Assembly (NCBI GenBank): GCA_905478665.1
Contig: CAJQJL010000174.1
Location: 1-43,064, forward strand
Direction of reading: 5' to 3'
From: an uncultured Flavobacteriales bacterium
GTDB lineage: Bacteria > Bacteroidota > Bacteroidia > Flavobacteriales_D > Crocinitomicaceae
Length of the DNA stretch: 43,064 nucleotides
Part shown: piece after piece, positions 21,308 through 30,731 of the stretch
Layout: every line of letters begins with the position of its first letter
How positions within the stretch are numbered: the first letter of the stretch is position 1
Notes under the pieces: generated by a model
What the model was told of the DNA's origin: nothing
Databases searched by the model: none
Seen by the model: the letters and a program-made list of their open reading frames with translations, nothing else
Translations under genes and position numbers: made by a program

Positions 21308-23605
21308 ATGAAGATGAAACTCCAAGCTCTCGCAAAAAATACATCCGCTCACAACAATACTACAGAAGTCCAACTTTTTCGATTGTCATCTGAAAAAGAC
21401 GCTGTAAAATTGTCAAAACTTCTCGAATCAAATCAAGAAATTCGTGTGTTTGATGAACTCAATTCACAGCTTACAGAATTGATCAAATTAAGGTTTCCTA
21501 AACAAAAAAATACTGAAGAAAAAACACAATTACTTGTTTCGGAACACCTAAACGGAACTCCAAGCGAAGAATACGGGGTTTGGGTTTACTACAGTTGGAA
21601 CAATTCACTCGTACACATTCTTGATCGGAAAGAATTTTATGAAGTAAAAACAAATCGTAATCAACATAAGATTACCCAAGCCGAAAGTGACATCTTGAGT
21701 CAGAAAATAGTAGGCGTGGTGGGTTTATCTGTAGGAAGAACCATTGCGGTAACAATGACAATGGAACACAGTTTTGGTGAGATTCGAATTGCTGATTTCG
21801 ATGTGCTTGACCTGAGTAATTACAACCGAATTCGTGCTGGAATCGCAGATCTAGGAATTAAGAAAACAGTCTCTCTTGCACGAGAAATTGCGGAAATTGA
21901 TCCTTATGTTAAGGTAACGTGCTTTCATGAAGGATTGACAGAGGATACCATTGATGACTTTTTCTCCAAAGATGGACAACTGGATGTTTTAGTTGACGAA
22001 TGCGATGGCTTGGACATTAAAATTCGATTGCGTGAAAAAGCCAAGGCACTGAGAATCCCTGTCATTATGGACATGAATGATCGTGGTACTATGGATATTG
22101 AACGCTTTGACCTGGAGCCCGACAGACCCTTATTACACGGATATATTGGACACCTGGACTCTACAAAACTAAAAGGGCTAACAAACGAGCAGAAGATTCC
22201 GTATATTATGCCTATGCTGGGAGAATCTACTATTTCTACAAAACTCAAGGCATCAATGCTCGAAATAGAGCAAACAATAACAACGTGGCCACAATTGGCT
22301 GCTGATGTTACCCTTGGAGGGGCCGTTGCCGCAAATGTATACCGAAGAATTATTCTTAACGAGTTTCAAGACTCGGGCAGGTACTTTGTGGATATGGATG
22401 AGTTGATCTGCAACGAAAACATAGAACTAGAAGAAGAAGAACCAGCAGAAGAATCATTTCGTAAAGCTTCTCCTTTAACTTGGGAAGAATGCCATCAAAT
22501 AGTTGAGCAAACAACGGTTGTCGAGTTGGAAACAAGTGTCCTATTGAATGAATTGGAGTTAAACACCATTCTTGAAGCTGCAATCTTGGCGCCCACTGGA
22601 GGGAATGCACAACCGTGGAAATGGGTTGCATATAACAAAACGATATTCTTATTCAAAGATCAATACCAGTCGGATACTTTATTGGACTATAAAGGCAAAG
22701 CTGCTTTCATTGGATTAGGGGCTGCCATTGAGAATTTATCATTGAAGGCACTTGAGCTAGGTTATGCCGCTAAGGTTATCAACTTCCCATCTCAAGATGA
22801 ATCCTTAGTGTGCAGCATTCAGTTCACAACAGCAGATGGAGCGAAAGATGAACTCAGCAAGTTTATCAACCTTCGATGCACAAATAGAGGTTTAACACCG
22901 AGTAGTAAGATTCCTGAAGATAAGATTTCAGCAATTGCAAAAGAAGGCGGTCAGATTGATGATGCTGAAGTTCTTTTTACAAATGATAGCGATACTGTTC
23001 ATTCTTTGACAGAGATCATAGCTTCGGTGGAACGAATCCGCATGATGGAGAAACAAGGACACCATGATTTTCTGGATGAGATTTGCTGGACAAAAGAAGA
23101 AAGCGAAACTAGGCGCAATGGTCTCGACATTCGAACACTAGAATTGACAGCTGGGGAATTAACTGGATTCAGAATGGCAAAAGATTGGAAAGTTATCGAT
23201 CAACTGAAAAAGTGGAATGGTGGTGGCGCCTTCGAAGGGCTCGCTCGGAAAAGCATGCAAGCTGCTGGCTCTATTGGGTACATCACTATTAAGAACAAGA
23301 CGAATGCCGGTCTTTTGGAGGCTGGACGTTTATTGGAACGGTGTTGGCTTGAAGCTTCTCGTCAGGGACTTGGACTTCAACCGATGTCTCCCTGTACATT
23401 TTTCTTTGAACGCCTTATTGATGGTAACGGAATTGACTTATCCAACGAGGTAATAAACGAACTCACCACCTTACGAAACAAGCTATTGGAGACCTTGCAA
23501 ATTAGCGATCATCCAATATTCATTTTCAGGCTGCACACAAATGGAGAGCCTGAAGTCAAATCATTGAGAAAACCACTTTCTGAAGTTTTTCAGAAAATCA
23601 AATAA
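21308..23605 (+). CDS. E1/ThiF-like - nitroreductase fusion protein (Rv1355c-like)
   Basis: From the ATG at 21308 the product is 765 residues. The first ~120 residues are a conserved-looking N-terminal domain (EVQLFRLSSEKDAVKLSKLL). An E1/ThiF Rossmann domain follows (~130-360), with KIVGVVGLSVGRTIAVTMTM for nucleotide and IADFDVLDLSNYNRIRAGIA, the D-x-D-x-x-x-L-S-N-x-N-R signature of E1-like adenylating enzymes. The last ~320 residues are nitroreductase-like (ILEAAILAPTGGNAQPWKWV is the flavin-binding start). No CxxC zinc pairs or catalytic E1 cysteine stand out. The architecture is that of proteins labelled 'Rv1355c family' in mycobacteria. The enzyme would adenylate a carboxylate and a flavin domain could oxidise or reduce the product; the substrate is unknown. 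A GNAT gene follows after 7 bp. Confidence 0.85.
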   Translation: MKMKLQALAKNTSAHNNTTEVQLFRLSSEKDAVKLSKLLESNQEIRVFDELNSQLTELIKLRFPKQKNTEEKTQLLVSEHLNGTPSEEYGVWVYYSWNNSLVHILDRKEFYEVKTNRNQHKITQAESDILSQKIVGVVGLSVGRTIAVTMTMEHSFGEIRIADFDVLDLSNYNRIRAGIADLGIKKTVSLAREIAEIDPYVKVTCFHEGLTEDTIDDFFSKDGQLDVLVDECDGLDIKIRLREKAKALRIPVIMDMNDRGTMDIERFDLEPDRPLLHGYIGHLDSTKLKGLTNEQKIPYIMPMLGESTISTKLKASMLEIEQTITTWPQLAADVTLGGAVAANVYRRIILNEFQDSGRYFVDMDELICNENIELEEEEPAEESFRKASPLTWEECHQIVEQTTVVELETSVLLNELELNTILEAAILAPTGGNAQPWKWVAYNKTIFLFKDQYQSDTLLDYKGKAAFIGLGAAIENLSLKALELGYAAKVINFPSQDESLVCSIQFTTADGAKDELSKFINLRCTNRGLTPSSKIPEDKISAIAKEGGQIDDAEVLFTNDSDTVHSLTEIIASVERIRMMEKQGHHDFLDEICWTKEESETRRNGLDIRTLELTAGELTGFRMAKDWKVIDQLKKWNGGGAFEGLARKSMQAAGSIGYITIKNKTNAGLLEAGRLLERCWLEASRQGLGLQPMSPCTFFFERLIDGNGIDLSNEVINELTTLRNKLLETLQISDHPIFIFRLHTNGEPEVKSLRKPLSEVFQKIK

Positions 23606-23612
23606 CTACGAA

Positions 23613-24323
23613 ATGCTACGATTAAAAGCCTTTCGCGCTGTCGACAATCCTGAGTTGGCTCAAAAGTATGTCCAAGGGCATCAAGATGTATTAAAAATTT
23701 ATGGTATTACGGAGATCACTTCGGCCAAAGACGACTGGTATAATAACCCTGCAACTTATGCAATCGTCGCAATTGATGAGGACACACAAGAAGTTGTTGG
23801 CGGAATTCGAATGCAAGTTGTTGGTGGAGATCGACCATTGCCAGTGGAAGACGCTGTTGGGTATATGGACGATCGAATTCATGACATCGTACACACATAT
23901 CATACTATTTTTGGAGCAGCTGAATTGTGTGGGTTATGGAATTCCCGAAAGGTTGCTGGCTATGGTGTTAGTTGGCTTCTTACCCGAACAGGGATAGCAA
24001 TAGCGCCTCAAGTAGGTGTCCGCACTTTGTTTGGAATCTGTGCCAACATCACATTACCTATGTTCAAAAAAACGGGCTACGTCATTGAACGTTCTGTAGG
24101 CGTTGATGGAACCTTTTACTATCCAAAATCTGATCTTCTAGCATATACAATAATCATGGATGCTGAATTACTGGATACAGCACATGCCGAAGAAAGGGAG
24201 AAAATTTTTAATCTCAGAAAAGATTTTAACCAGCGCTCGATTATTACAGGTCCGAAAGCAACGTTCGAGGTTCAATACGATCTTGTCCTAAGCCAATGTG
24301 AATTGTTCGAATATAATGGATAA
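23613..24323 (+). CDS. GNAT-fold acyltransferase, autoinducer-synthase-like
   Basis: The 236-residue protein starts 7 bp after the E1-nitroreductase gene, so the two are co-translated. Its core has the GNAT look: TYAIVAIDEDTQEVVGGIRM (the b4-like strand pair), then AAELCGLWNSRKVAGYGVSW (the conserved 'ELCGLW-SR--AGYGVS' acyl-donor loop and helix), then GVRTLFGICANITLPMFKKT (the 'k-Gf' end of the fold). This order resembles the N-acyl amino acid synthase and AHL-synthase branch of GNAT enzymes, which acylate small molecules from acyl-ACP or acyl-CoA. It may acylate the product of the upstream enzyme. Substrate unknown. Confidence 0.8.
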   Translation: MLRLKAFRAVDNPELAQKYVQGHQDVLKIYGITEITSAKDDWYNNPATYAIVAIDEDTQEVVGGIRMQVVGGDRPLPVEDAVGYMDDRIHDIVHTYHTIFGAAELCGLWNSRKVAGYGVSWLLTRTGIAIAPQVGVRTLFGICANITLPMFKKTGYVIERSVGVDGTFYYPKSDLLAYTIIMDAELLDTAHAEEREKIFNLRKDFNQRSIITGPKATFEVQYDLVLSQCELFEYNG

Positions 24324-24401
24324 ATTTACATACTAATATCCGTTGTCTGTGACTAAGCATGGTTTCTGCTTTACGTCACTGGAAGTTAAACTCAAGTTTC
24401 A

Positions 24402-26534
24402 ATGATTTTAATTATTCGTCAGTACATCATCGGCTTACTATTCACTGTTTTAGCGCTTTCTACCAATGCACAAACGGATTATGTAGGCTCCGAAATTCAA
24501 AAGATTGGAGGTGATGTTTTTCTATTAGAAGATAAAGAGAGCAACCTTCGCATTGAAGATGTTGTCACTTCAGACGCATTCGTTAAAAGCGAAAAGCGTG
24601 TCCCAAATATGGGCGTTACTGAATCCTCTTTTTGGCTTAAAATTCCAATTCGAAACAATTCAGACGAAAAGAATATCCTTTTAATGCTTGAGCAACCATT
24701 TATTGACGTGGTTGAACTTTATACCCCTAACTCAGACGGCTCTTTTGACGCGACCAAGATGGGTGAGTATCAAGCTTTTGGCAAGCGTAAATATAACGAC
24801 CCGAATTATTTATTTGACATTGACATTCCTTTAGGAGAAGAGCGTACTTTTTACATGAAAGTAAGTGGTAAAGAACAGATCCAATTGCCTTTAGTTCTTG
24901 GTTCAAAAAAACTCGTCCTCGAAAAAAGAAAACAAAGCGATTTATTGTCTGGACTCTACTTCGGAATCATCATCGTTATGATGCTTTACAATCTCTTTAT
25001 TTACTTCACCACCCGCGATAACAGTTACTTGTATTACGTCGTGTACATCGTATTAATTGGACTTACTCAAATCAGTCTTCAGGGATATCCATTTCAATAC
25101 TTATGGCCAAATATTCCGTGGATGTCTGAGCATTCTCTGTTCATTTTCCCTTCACTTGTTGGAGCATCTGCACTGGTATTTATGCGCAACTTTCTTCAAG
25201 TTAAGACTTCCCTTCCCAAGCTCGACAAGCTCATTACGCTCTTCCTTGTGATTTATGGAATGTGCATCGTTTTAGCCATCTCAGGTTTCTACAAGTTGAG
25301 TTACAATATGATTGAAATCAACGCCATGGTGGTTTCGATTTACATGCTCACCGTGACGATAATAATCGTGCGAAGAGGATACCGTCCTGGACGTTACTTT
25401 CTTCTTGCATGGTCGACTTTCTTATTGGGTGTTATCCTCTTTGTTATGAAAGATCAAGGAGTGCTTCCATACAACGGTCTTACCCGTTACACAATGCATA
25501 TCGGTTCTGCCCTTGAGGTAATTCTACTTTCATTTGCACTGGCAGATAGAATCAATATCCTCAAAGCTGAAAAAGAAGCCTCACAAGCAAAAGCCCTTCA
25601 TGTTTCACTTGAAAATGAACGCATCATTCGAGAGCAAAACGTAATTCTGGAAAAAAAGGTAAAAGAGCGCACAACTGAATTGGAGAATACAAATACTGAG
25701 CTGAACCAAACTTACAATGATCTCAAGCAAACACAATCTAAGTTGGTGGAATCCGAAAAAATGGCATCGCTGGGACAGTTGACAGCGGGAATTGCGCATG
25801 AAATAAACAACCCAATTAATTTCGTGACGGCGAACGTAGAACCACTTAAGCGTGACATCAAAGATCTGCTCACATTAATTGACAATTACGAAGCTATAGA
25901 TCCAGCTGAAAACATCACTGGTCAACTGGAAAGAATCCATGCACTTTCCAAAGAGCTTGATCTTGCTTACCTAAAAACCGAAGTTGACGAGCTGATCGAA
26001 GGAATTGGTGAAGGAGCCAATCGTACCGCTGAAATTGTAAAAGGTCTTCGCAATTTTTCACGTTTAGACGAAGGTGATGTGAAGTTTGCCAATGTGAATG
26101 AAGGAATAGAATCCACATTAACCATATTAGACAATGAACTTTACGCAATAGAAGTTGTCAAGAATCTTGATACGATTGATGCAATTGAATGCTATCCTGG
26201 AAAATTGAATCAATTATTTATGAACTTGCTGTCCAATTCCATTCAAGCTATAAAAGAAAAGAACGATACGGGAGGGAAAATTGAATTGACATCTCGGCAA
26301 ATTGAGGACAAAATTGAACTCCGATTCAAAGACAACGGTATAGGAATGACCGAAGAAACAAAGAACAGACTATTCGAGCCATTTTTCACTACGAAGGACG
26401 TTGGCGAAGGGACTGGTCTCGGACTTTCAATAGCTTATAGCATTGTTGAATTGCATCATGGAACAATTAAAGTTGAATCAGTTTTAGGTGAAGGATCAGA
26501 ATTTATTATTCGATTACCCCTCAAGCAAAGTTAA
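24402..26534 (+). CDS. 7TMR-DISM sensor histidine kinase
   Basis: The 710-residue kinase has a signal peptide (MILIIRQYIIGLLFTVLALS then TNAQ), an extracytoplasmic 7TMR-DISM domain (~30-175; NMGVTESSFWLKIPIRNNSD is typical), seven membrane helices (~185-385), a coiled coil (~395-450), a HisKA box MASLGQLTAGIAHEINNPIN with the phosphoacceptor His, and an ATPase domain with N-box (LNQLFMNLLSNSIQAI), DNGIGMTEE, and GEGTGLGLSIAYSIVELHHG. DISM domains bind small ligands, often carbohydrates or acyl-type molecules. It lies ~80 bp after the GNAT gene and 24 bp before its likely partner regulator. Confidence 0.95.
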   Translation: MILIIRQYIIGLLFTVLALSTNAQTDYVGSEIQKIGGDVFLLEDKESNLRIEDVVTSDAFVKSEKRVPNMGVTESSFWLKIPIRNNSDEKNILLMLEQPFIDVVELYTPNSDGSFDATKMGEYQAFGKRKYNDPNYLFDIDIPLGEERTFYMKVSGKEQIQLPLVLGSKKLVLEKRKQSDLLSGLYFGIIIVMMLYNLFIYFTTRDNSYLYYVVYIVLIGLTQISLQGYPFQYLWPNIPWMSEHSLFIFPSLVGASALVFMRNFLQVKTSLPKLDKLITLFLVIYGMCIVLAISGFYKLSYNMIEINAMVVSIYMLTVTIIIVRRGYRPGRYFLLAWSTFLLGVILFVMKDQGVLPYNGLTRYTMHIGSALEVILLSFALADRINILKAEKEASQAKALHVSLENERIIREQNVILEKKVKERTTELENTNTELNQTYNDLKQTQSKLVESEKMASLGQLTAGIAHEINNPINFVTANVEPLKRDIKDLLTLIDNYEAIDPAENITGQLERIHALSKELDLAYLKTEVDELIEGIGEGANRTAEIVKGLRNFSRLDEGDVKFANVNEGIESTLTILDNELYAIEVVKNLDTIDAIECYPGKLNQLFMNLLSNSIQAIKEKNDTGGKIELTSRQIEDKIELRFKDNGIGMTEETKNRLFEPFFTTKDVGEGTGLGLSIAYSIVELHHGTIKVESVLGEGSEFIIRLPLKQS

Positions 26535-26558
26535 ATTCCATATATTTAGTCCGCTATC

Positions 26559-27278
26559 ATGACTGAATTACTCAAAATACCGCTGCTATACGTTGACGAT
26601 GAGAAGGTTAACCTCTTGGCTTTTCGTGCAAACTTCCGTAGAAACTATGAAGTTTTTACGGCCTCTTCCGGGGAAGAAGGGAAAAAATTACTAGAAGAAC
26701 ATAACATCAAAGTTGTCGTTGCCGACCAGCGAATGCCCAAAATGACAGGGGTTGAATTTTTTGAATGGATTCAAGAAGATCACCCGGACACCGTGCGTAT
26801 TCTGTTGACTGGATTTGCGGATATTTCAGCCGTTATTGATGCAATCAATAAAGGAAAGATATACTCGTATGTAACTAAGCCTTGGCACGAAGATGAACTC
26901 CGACAAACCTTCGAAGGAGGGATTGAACAAAGTCAACGAAACATTGCCTTAAGAAATTTGGAAGTGTGCTATACACACCTTTTTCAACATACCACAGACG
27001 CTGTATTTACAATCGATCAGTTCGGTAAAATCATTAATGTAAATAATGCTGCGACTAAACTCTTTGATTATTCTGCAGATGAAATTCGATCAATACATCT
27101 CGATCAGCTTTTCGATGGGTTTGAATCACTTGAGAAGTTAGTAAGCGACTCTGGGAAAAAAGACCAACTCATTTACAACAAATTTCGAGCACCTATTACC
27201 TGTACCCTTTATGCCATGGCCATTAAGGTCAAAGGGAATTCGGAAGGCTCAGTACAGGTGATCTTACAACAGAATTAA
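26559..27278 (+). CDS. Response regulator with receiver and PAS domains
   Basis: The 239-residue protein has a receiver domain (1-125: LLYVDDEKVNLLAFRANFRR, VVVADQRMPKMTGVEFFEWI with the Asp near 54, VRILLTGFAD, and the Lys of YSYVTKPWHEDEL) and a C-terminal PAS domain (~145-239: FQHTTDAVFTIDQFGKIINV, NNAATKLFDYSADEIRSIHL). There is no HTH or enzymatic output domain. The receiver is highly similar to the one at 20542-21006, across the biosynthetic genes. It lies 24 bp after the kinase gene and is the likely phosphoacceptor partner. Confidence 0.93.
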   Translation: MTELLKIPLLYVDDEKVNLLAFRANFRRNYEVFTASSGEEGKKLLEEHNIKVVVADQRMPKMTGVEFFEWIQEDHPDTVRILLTGFADISAVIDAINKGKIYSYVTKPWHEDELRQTFEGGIEQSQRNIALRNLEVCYTHLFQHTTDAVFTIDQFGKIINVNNAATKLFDYSADEIRSIHLDQLFDGFESLEKLVSDSGKKDQLIYNKFRAPITCTLYAMAIKVKGNSEGSVQVILQQN

Positions 27279-27331
27279 TTCGTTTCTAGAGCCTTCTTAA
27301 ATGGCGGCGTAGCCTCCTCGACCAAACTCGA

Positions 27332-27364
27332 TTTGGAAATTTGAATAAAATTTACCTAGATTTG
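27332..27364 (+). promoter_or_regulatory. Promoter of the histidine operon
   Basis: TTTG at 27332-27335 and TAGATTTG at 27357-27364 match the Bacteroidota -33/-7 consensus (TTTG, 21-bp gap, TAnnTTTG). Transcription would start near 27371, 12 bp before the leader-peptide ATG. Confidence 0.75.
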
Positions 27365-27382
27365 CAACCGAAACAAAAAGAC

Positions 27383-27442
27383 ATGAATTTCAGTCAATTG
27401 CATCATCATCATTTTCATACTTGCTCTCAAGCGAGGAGTTAA
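27383..27442 (+). CDS. hisL: His operon leader peptide
   Basis: A 19-residue frame reads MNFSQLHHHHFHTCSQARS and stops at TAA. Four His codons (CAT) in a row plus one more, near its middle, are what a ribosome would stall on when His-tRNA is short. It lies between the operon promoter and a terminator. Too short to be a typical gene; support is the His run plus the folding of the following RNA. Confidence 0.85.
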   Translation: MNFSQLHHHHFHTCSQARS

Positions 27443-27508
27443 TGATATGTGCTGACTAAAAACAACAATATTATAAACCCGTTTGAGTAATCAGACGGGT
27501 TTTTTGTT
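27420..27508 (+). promoter_or_regulatory. Attenuator of the histidine operon (antiterminator and terminator)
   Basis: Three alternative pairings are visible. Leader hairpin: CTTGCT (27420-27425) with AGCGAG (27430-27435). Antiterminator: CTCAAGCG (27426-27433) with CGTTTGAG (27479-27486). Terminator: AACCCGTTTGA (27475-27485) with TCAGACGGGTT (27490-27500), followed by TTTTTGTTT. The antiterminator would break the terminator's left arm. A ribosome stalled on the His run would free 27426-27433 for it, turning the operon on when histidine is scarce. Confidence 0.8.
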
Positions 27509-27542
27509 TCTCATCGGTTTACTCAGGCGCATTTTTTAACAA

Positions 27543-28400
27543 ATGAGTAAACTAAAAATTGCAATTCAAAAAAGTGGAAGACTCAACGAAGACTCGTTAA
27601 AACTTCTTAAATCCTGTGGTATAAAAATCGAGAATGGAAAGGATCAACTCAAAGTAAGCGTTCCCAATTTTCCGCTTGAGATTCTTTATTTGCGCAATTC
27701 TGACATTCCACAATACCTAGAAGATGGTGTGGTCGATATCGCAATTGTTGGTGAAAACCTATTGATTGAAAAGAACAAGCAAGTAGAAATTGTTGAACGA
27801 CTGGGCTTTTCAAAATGCCGTGTTTCACTTGCCATTCCTAAAGAGGTTGAATTCGAAAACCTCTCCTACTTCAACGGCAAGAAAATCGCTACATCATATC
27901 CCAACACAGTCGAACGCTTCCTTAGCGCCAAAAATATTCAAGCCGATCTTCACATAATATCTGGCTCTGTCGAAATTGCACCAAATATCGGCTTAGCAGA
28001 TGGCATTTGTGACATTGTAAGCTCTGGGTCTACTCTCTTCAAAAATGGATTGAAAGAAACGGAAGTGATTCTTCAATCAGAAGCTGTATTGGCTAGTTCA
28101 CTGAATCTTTCGGAACAAAAACAGGAGCTCCTAGATCGGCTAATTTTCAGAATTAAGGCTGTTCTTCGTGCTAAGAACTCGAAATACATTTTGATGAACG
28201 TTCCAAACGAAAAAATTCCTGAAGTAAGCTCTATCCTGCCAGTATTGAAGTCCCCCACAATTCTTCCATTGGCAGAAGACGGTTGGAGTTCGTTGCACAC
28301 CGTGATAGATGAAGACAAATTCTGGGAGGTCATTGACGAATTAAAAATGGCAGGCGCGGAAGGAATTTTAGTAGTACCCATCGACAAAATTGTAGTGTAA
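27543..28400 (+). CDS. hisG: ATP phosphoribosyltransferase, long form (hisG)
   Basis: The 285-residue enzyme catalyses the first step of histidine synthesis, ATP + PRPP to phosphoribosyl-ATP. It begins MSKLKIAIQKSGRLNEDSLK, with LEDGVVDIAIVGENLLIEKN and the phosphate-loop ISGSVEIAPNIGLADGICDI. The C-terminal ~75 residues (KYILMNVPNEKIPEVSSILP ...) are the regulatory ACT-like domain that binds histidine, so this is the long, HisZ-independent form. Its stop overlaps the hisD start by 1 bp (TAATG). It lies 35 bp after the attenuator. Confidence 0.97.
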   Translation: MSKLKIAIQKSGRLNEDSLKLLKSCGIKIENGKDQLKVSVPNFPLEILYLRNSDIPQYLEDGVVDIAIVGENLLIEKNKQVEIVERLGFSKCRVSLAIPKEVEFENLSYFNGKKIATSYPNTVERFLSAKNIQADLHIISGSVEIAPNIGLADGICDIVSSGSTLFKNGLKETEVILQSEAVLASSLNLSEQKQELLDRLIFRIKAVLRAKNSKYILMNVPNEKIPEVSSILPVLKSPTILPLAEDGWSSLHTVIDEDKFWEVIDELKMAGAEGILVVPIDKIVV

Positions 28401-29689
28401 TGAAAAGATATATATTACCTCGAAGAGACCAATGGTCAGAAATCTGTTCACGACCCGCCTTTGAACAAGGTGAATTGACCGATCGCGTTAGTTCCATTTT
28501 GGAAAAAGTAAAAAAGGTAGGCGATCAAGCATTGTTCAATTACACGGAAGAACTGGATGGCGTGCGATTGCAAAACCTTTTGGTAACGAAAGACGAACTG
28601 GAAGCAGCTGCCGATTTAGTAAGTGACGATCTGAAAAATGCAATTCAATCTGCGAAAAGCAACATCGAAAAATTCCACAGCAGTCAGAAAGATGAATTAA
28701 AATTCGTTGAAACGACAGAAGGTGTTCTCTGTTGGAGAAAAAGCGTTGCGATTGAAAAGGTTGGTCTATACATCCCTGGTGGTTCAGCGCCTTTGTTTTC
28801 AACCATTTTAATGCTTGGAATTCCTGCAACACTTGCTGGTTGCCGTGAAGTCATTTTGTGCACGCCTCCCGATAAAGATGGCAAGGTGAATCCTGCCATT
28901 CTTTACACGGCCAATCTCGTTGGAATTTCCAAAATAGTAAAGATTGGAGGCGCTCAGGCAATTGCGGCAATGGCTTTTGGAACTGAATCGGTGCAACCAG
29001 TCTATAAGATCTTTGGGCCAGGAAACCAATTTGTAACGAAAGCGAAAGAACTTATTCAACAAAAAGGAATCGCCATTGACATGCCTGCTGGACCGAGCGA
29101 AGTTTTGGTGATCGCCGACAATACCTGCAAGCCCGTTTTTGTCGCTGCCGATTTACTCTCTCAAGCGGAACACGGTGCAGACAGTCAGGTAATTCTCTTG
29201 AGCGACGACTCCAAAATAGTGGAGCAGATAAGCAATGAAATCCAAGCTCAATTGGGCAAGCTTCCACGAAAAGAGATCGCTGAGAAAGCATTGGTAAATA
29301 GCAGACTCGTACTCTGTTCCTCAATTCAAGAGTGCATTGATCTAAGCAACGTCTACGCACCAGAACACTTGATTCTTGCTTCTAAAAACGCCAGTGATTA
29401 CGCAGATCTTGTCATTAACGCTGGATCGGTATTCCTAGGAAATTACAGTTGTGAAAGTGCTGGCGATTATGCCAGCGGCACCAATCACACCCTACCAACA
29501 AATGGCTACGCTCGCAATTACAGCGGTGTCTCACTGGACAGCTTTGTTCGAAAAATCACTTTTCAAAAGATCACTGAAAAAGGAATTCAAAACATTGGTC
29601 CAGCGATCGAATTAATGGCAGAAGCTGAAGAACTTTTTGCACACAAAAATGCAGTAACACTGCGACTTAAACAATTAGAAAATGGTTGA
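28400..29689 (+). CDS. hisD: Histidinol dehydrogenase (hisD)
   Basis: The 429-residue enzyme performs the last two oxidations, histidinol to histidine, with NAD and zinc. Motifs visible are GLYIPGGSAPLFSTILMLGI, FGPGNQFVTKAKELIQQKGI, DMPAGPSEVLVIADNTCKPV, LSQAEHGADSQVILLS (zinc and catalytic Gln/His), and YAPEHL with SAGDYASGTNHTLPTNGYAR. Length is normal. The 3' end overlaps hisC by 8 bp. Confidence 0.97.
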   Translation: MKRYILPRRDQWSEICSRPAFEQGELTDRVSSILEKVKKVGDQALFNYTEELDGVRLQNLLVTKDELEAAADLVSDDLKNAIQSAKSNIEKFHSSQKDELKFVETTEGVLCWRKSVAIEKVGLYIPGGSAPLFSTILMLGIPATLAGCREVILCTPPDKDGKVNPAILYTANLVGISKIVKIGGAQAIAAMAFGTESVQPVYKIFGPGNQFVTKAKELIQQKGIAIDMPAGPSEVLVIADNTCKPVFVAADLLSQAEHGADSQVILLSDDSKIVEQISNEIQAQLGKLPRKEIAEKALVNSRLVLCSSIQECIDLSNVYAPEHLILASKNASDYADLVINAGSVFLGNYSCESAGDYASGTNHTLPTNGYARNYSGVSLDSFVRKITFQKITEKGIQNIGPAIELMAEAEELFAHKNAVTLRLKQLENG

Positions 29690-30731
29690 TTTAAATAAGC
29701 TAACGCGTCCGAATATTCAGGAACTCAAGCCTTATTCAAGCGCGCGAGATGAATTCAATGACTCGGAAGGAACGTTTCTGGATGCCAATGAAAACCCTTA
29801 CGGAAATCTCAACAGGTACCCCGATCCTTACCAACGGGAATTAAAGCACGCAATCGGTTCTTACAACGCAATTGATCCTAAGAACATTTTTGTTGGTAAT
29901 GGAAGTGATGAGACAATTGACTTGTTGTTTCGGATTTTCTGCAATCCTGGAGTCGACAAAGCGCTGACCTTCGCGCCGACCTATGGTATGTATGAAGTTG
30001 TCGCTGGTATAAACGCTGTTGAATTGATCAGGGTTGAACTGGACAGCAATTTTGACATTGATTTCCAAAAAGTAGAACCCTACCTATCAGATCCGAAATT
30101 GAAACTCATTCTGATTTGTTCTCCCAACAATCCAACGGGCAATTGTTTCGACGCAGACGCCATTGAATCAATCCTTAAATCATTTAGCGGAATTATACTC
30201 ATTGATGAAGCCTATATTGATTTTAGCGATATCCAGTCTTTTATGGCGCTCATCGAGATCTACCCCAACCTAATCGTTAGTCAAACAATGAGCAAAGCTT
30301 GGGGGCTCGCCGCTGCCCGCGTTGGCTTGGCCTATGCCAATTCAGCCATCATCGAACTCTTGAACAAGGTAAAACCGCCCTACAATGTGAGTGGTCTAAA
30401 TCAACGTGCGGCAATCGATGCAATTAAAAACCGTGATCTGTATTTAAGCAACAAACAACAGATTCTCTTAGAAAAGGACAGGCTTTTCAGTGCCTTGCAA
30501 AAAGTGGCGATCATCAAAAAAATATACCCTTCACAAACCAACTTTTTCTTAGTGGAGACTGAAGATGCTGATACGATTTACAATGCCCTTGTTGAAGACA
30601 AAATAATCGTGAGAAATAGAAACGCTGTCCTCAGAAACTGCATCCGCATCACAGTGGGTACAGCCGAAGAAAACCAACGCCTAATTGACAAATTAAAAAC
30701 CCTAGACAATGAAAAAGGTACTATTTATTGA
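29682..30731 (+). CDS. hisC: Histidinol-phosphate aminotransferase (hisC)
   Basis: The 349-residue PLP enzyme converts imidazole-acetol phosphate to histidinol phosphate. It shows [20 protein letters not shown] at the start, [52 protein letters not shown], and [20 protein letters not shown] with the PLP lysine. It overlaps both neighbours (hisD by 8 bp, hisB by 23 bp). Confidence 0.97.
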   Translation: MVDLNKLTRPNIQELKPYSSARDEFNDSEGTFLDANENPYGNLNRYPDPYQRELKHAIGSYNAIDPKNIFVGNGSDETIDLLFRIFCNPGVDKALTFAPTYGMYEVVAGINAVELIRVELDSNFDIDFQKVEPYLSDPKLKLILICSPNNPTGNCFDADAIESILKSFSGIILIDEAYIDFSDIQSFMALIEIYPNLIVSQTMSKAWGLAAARVGLAYANSAIIELLNKVKPPYNVSGLNQRAAIDAIKNRDLYLSNKQQILLEKDRLFSALQKVAIIKKIYPSQTNFFLVETEDADTIYNALVEDKIIVRNRNAVLRNCIRITVGTAEENQRLIDKLKTLDNEKGTIY

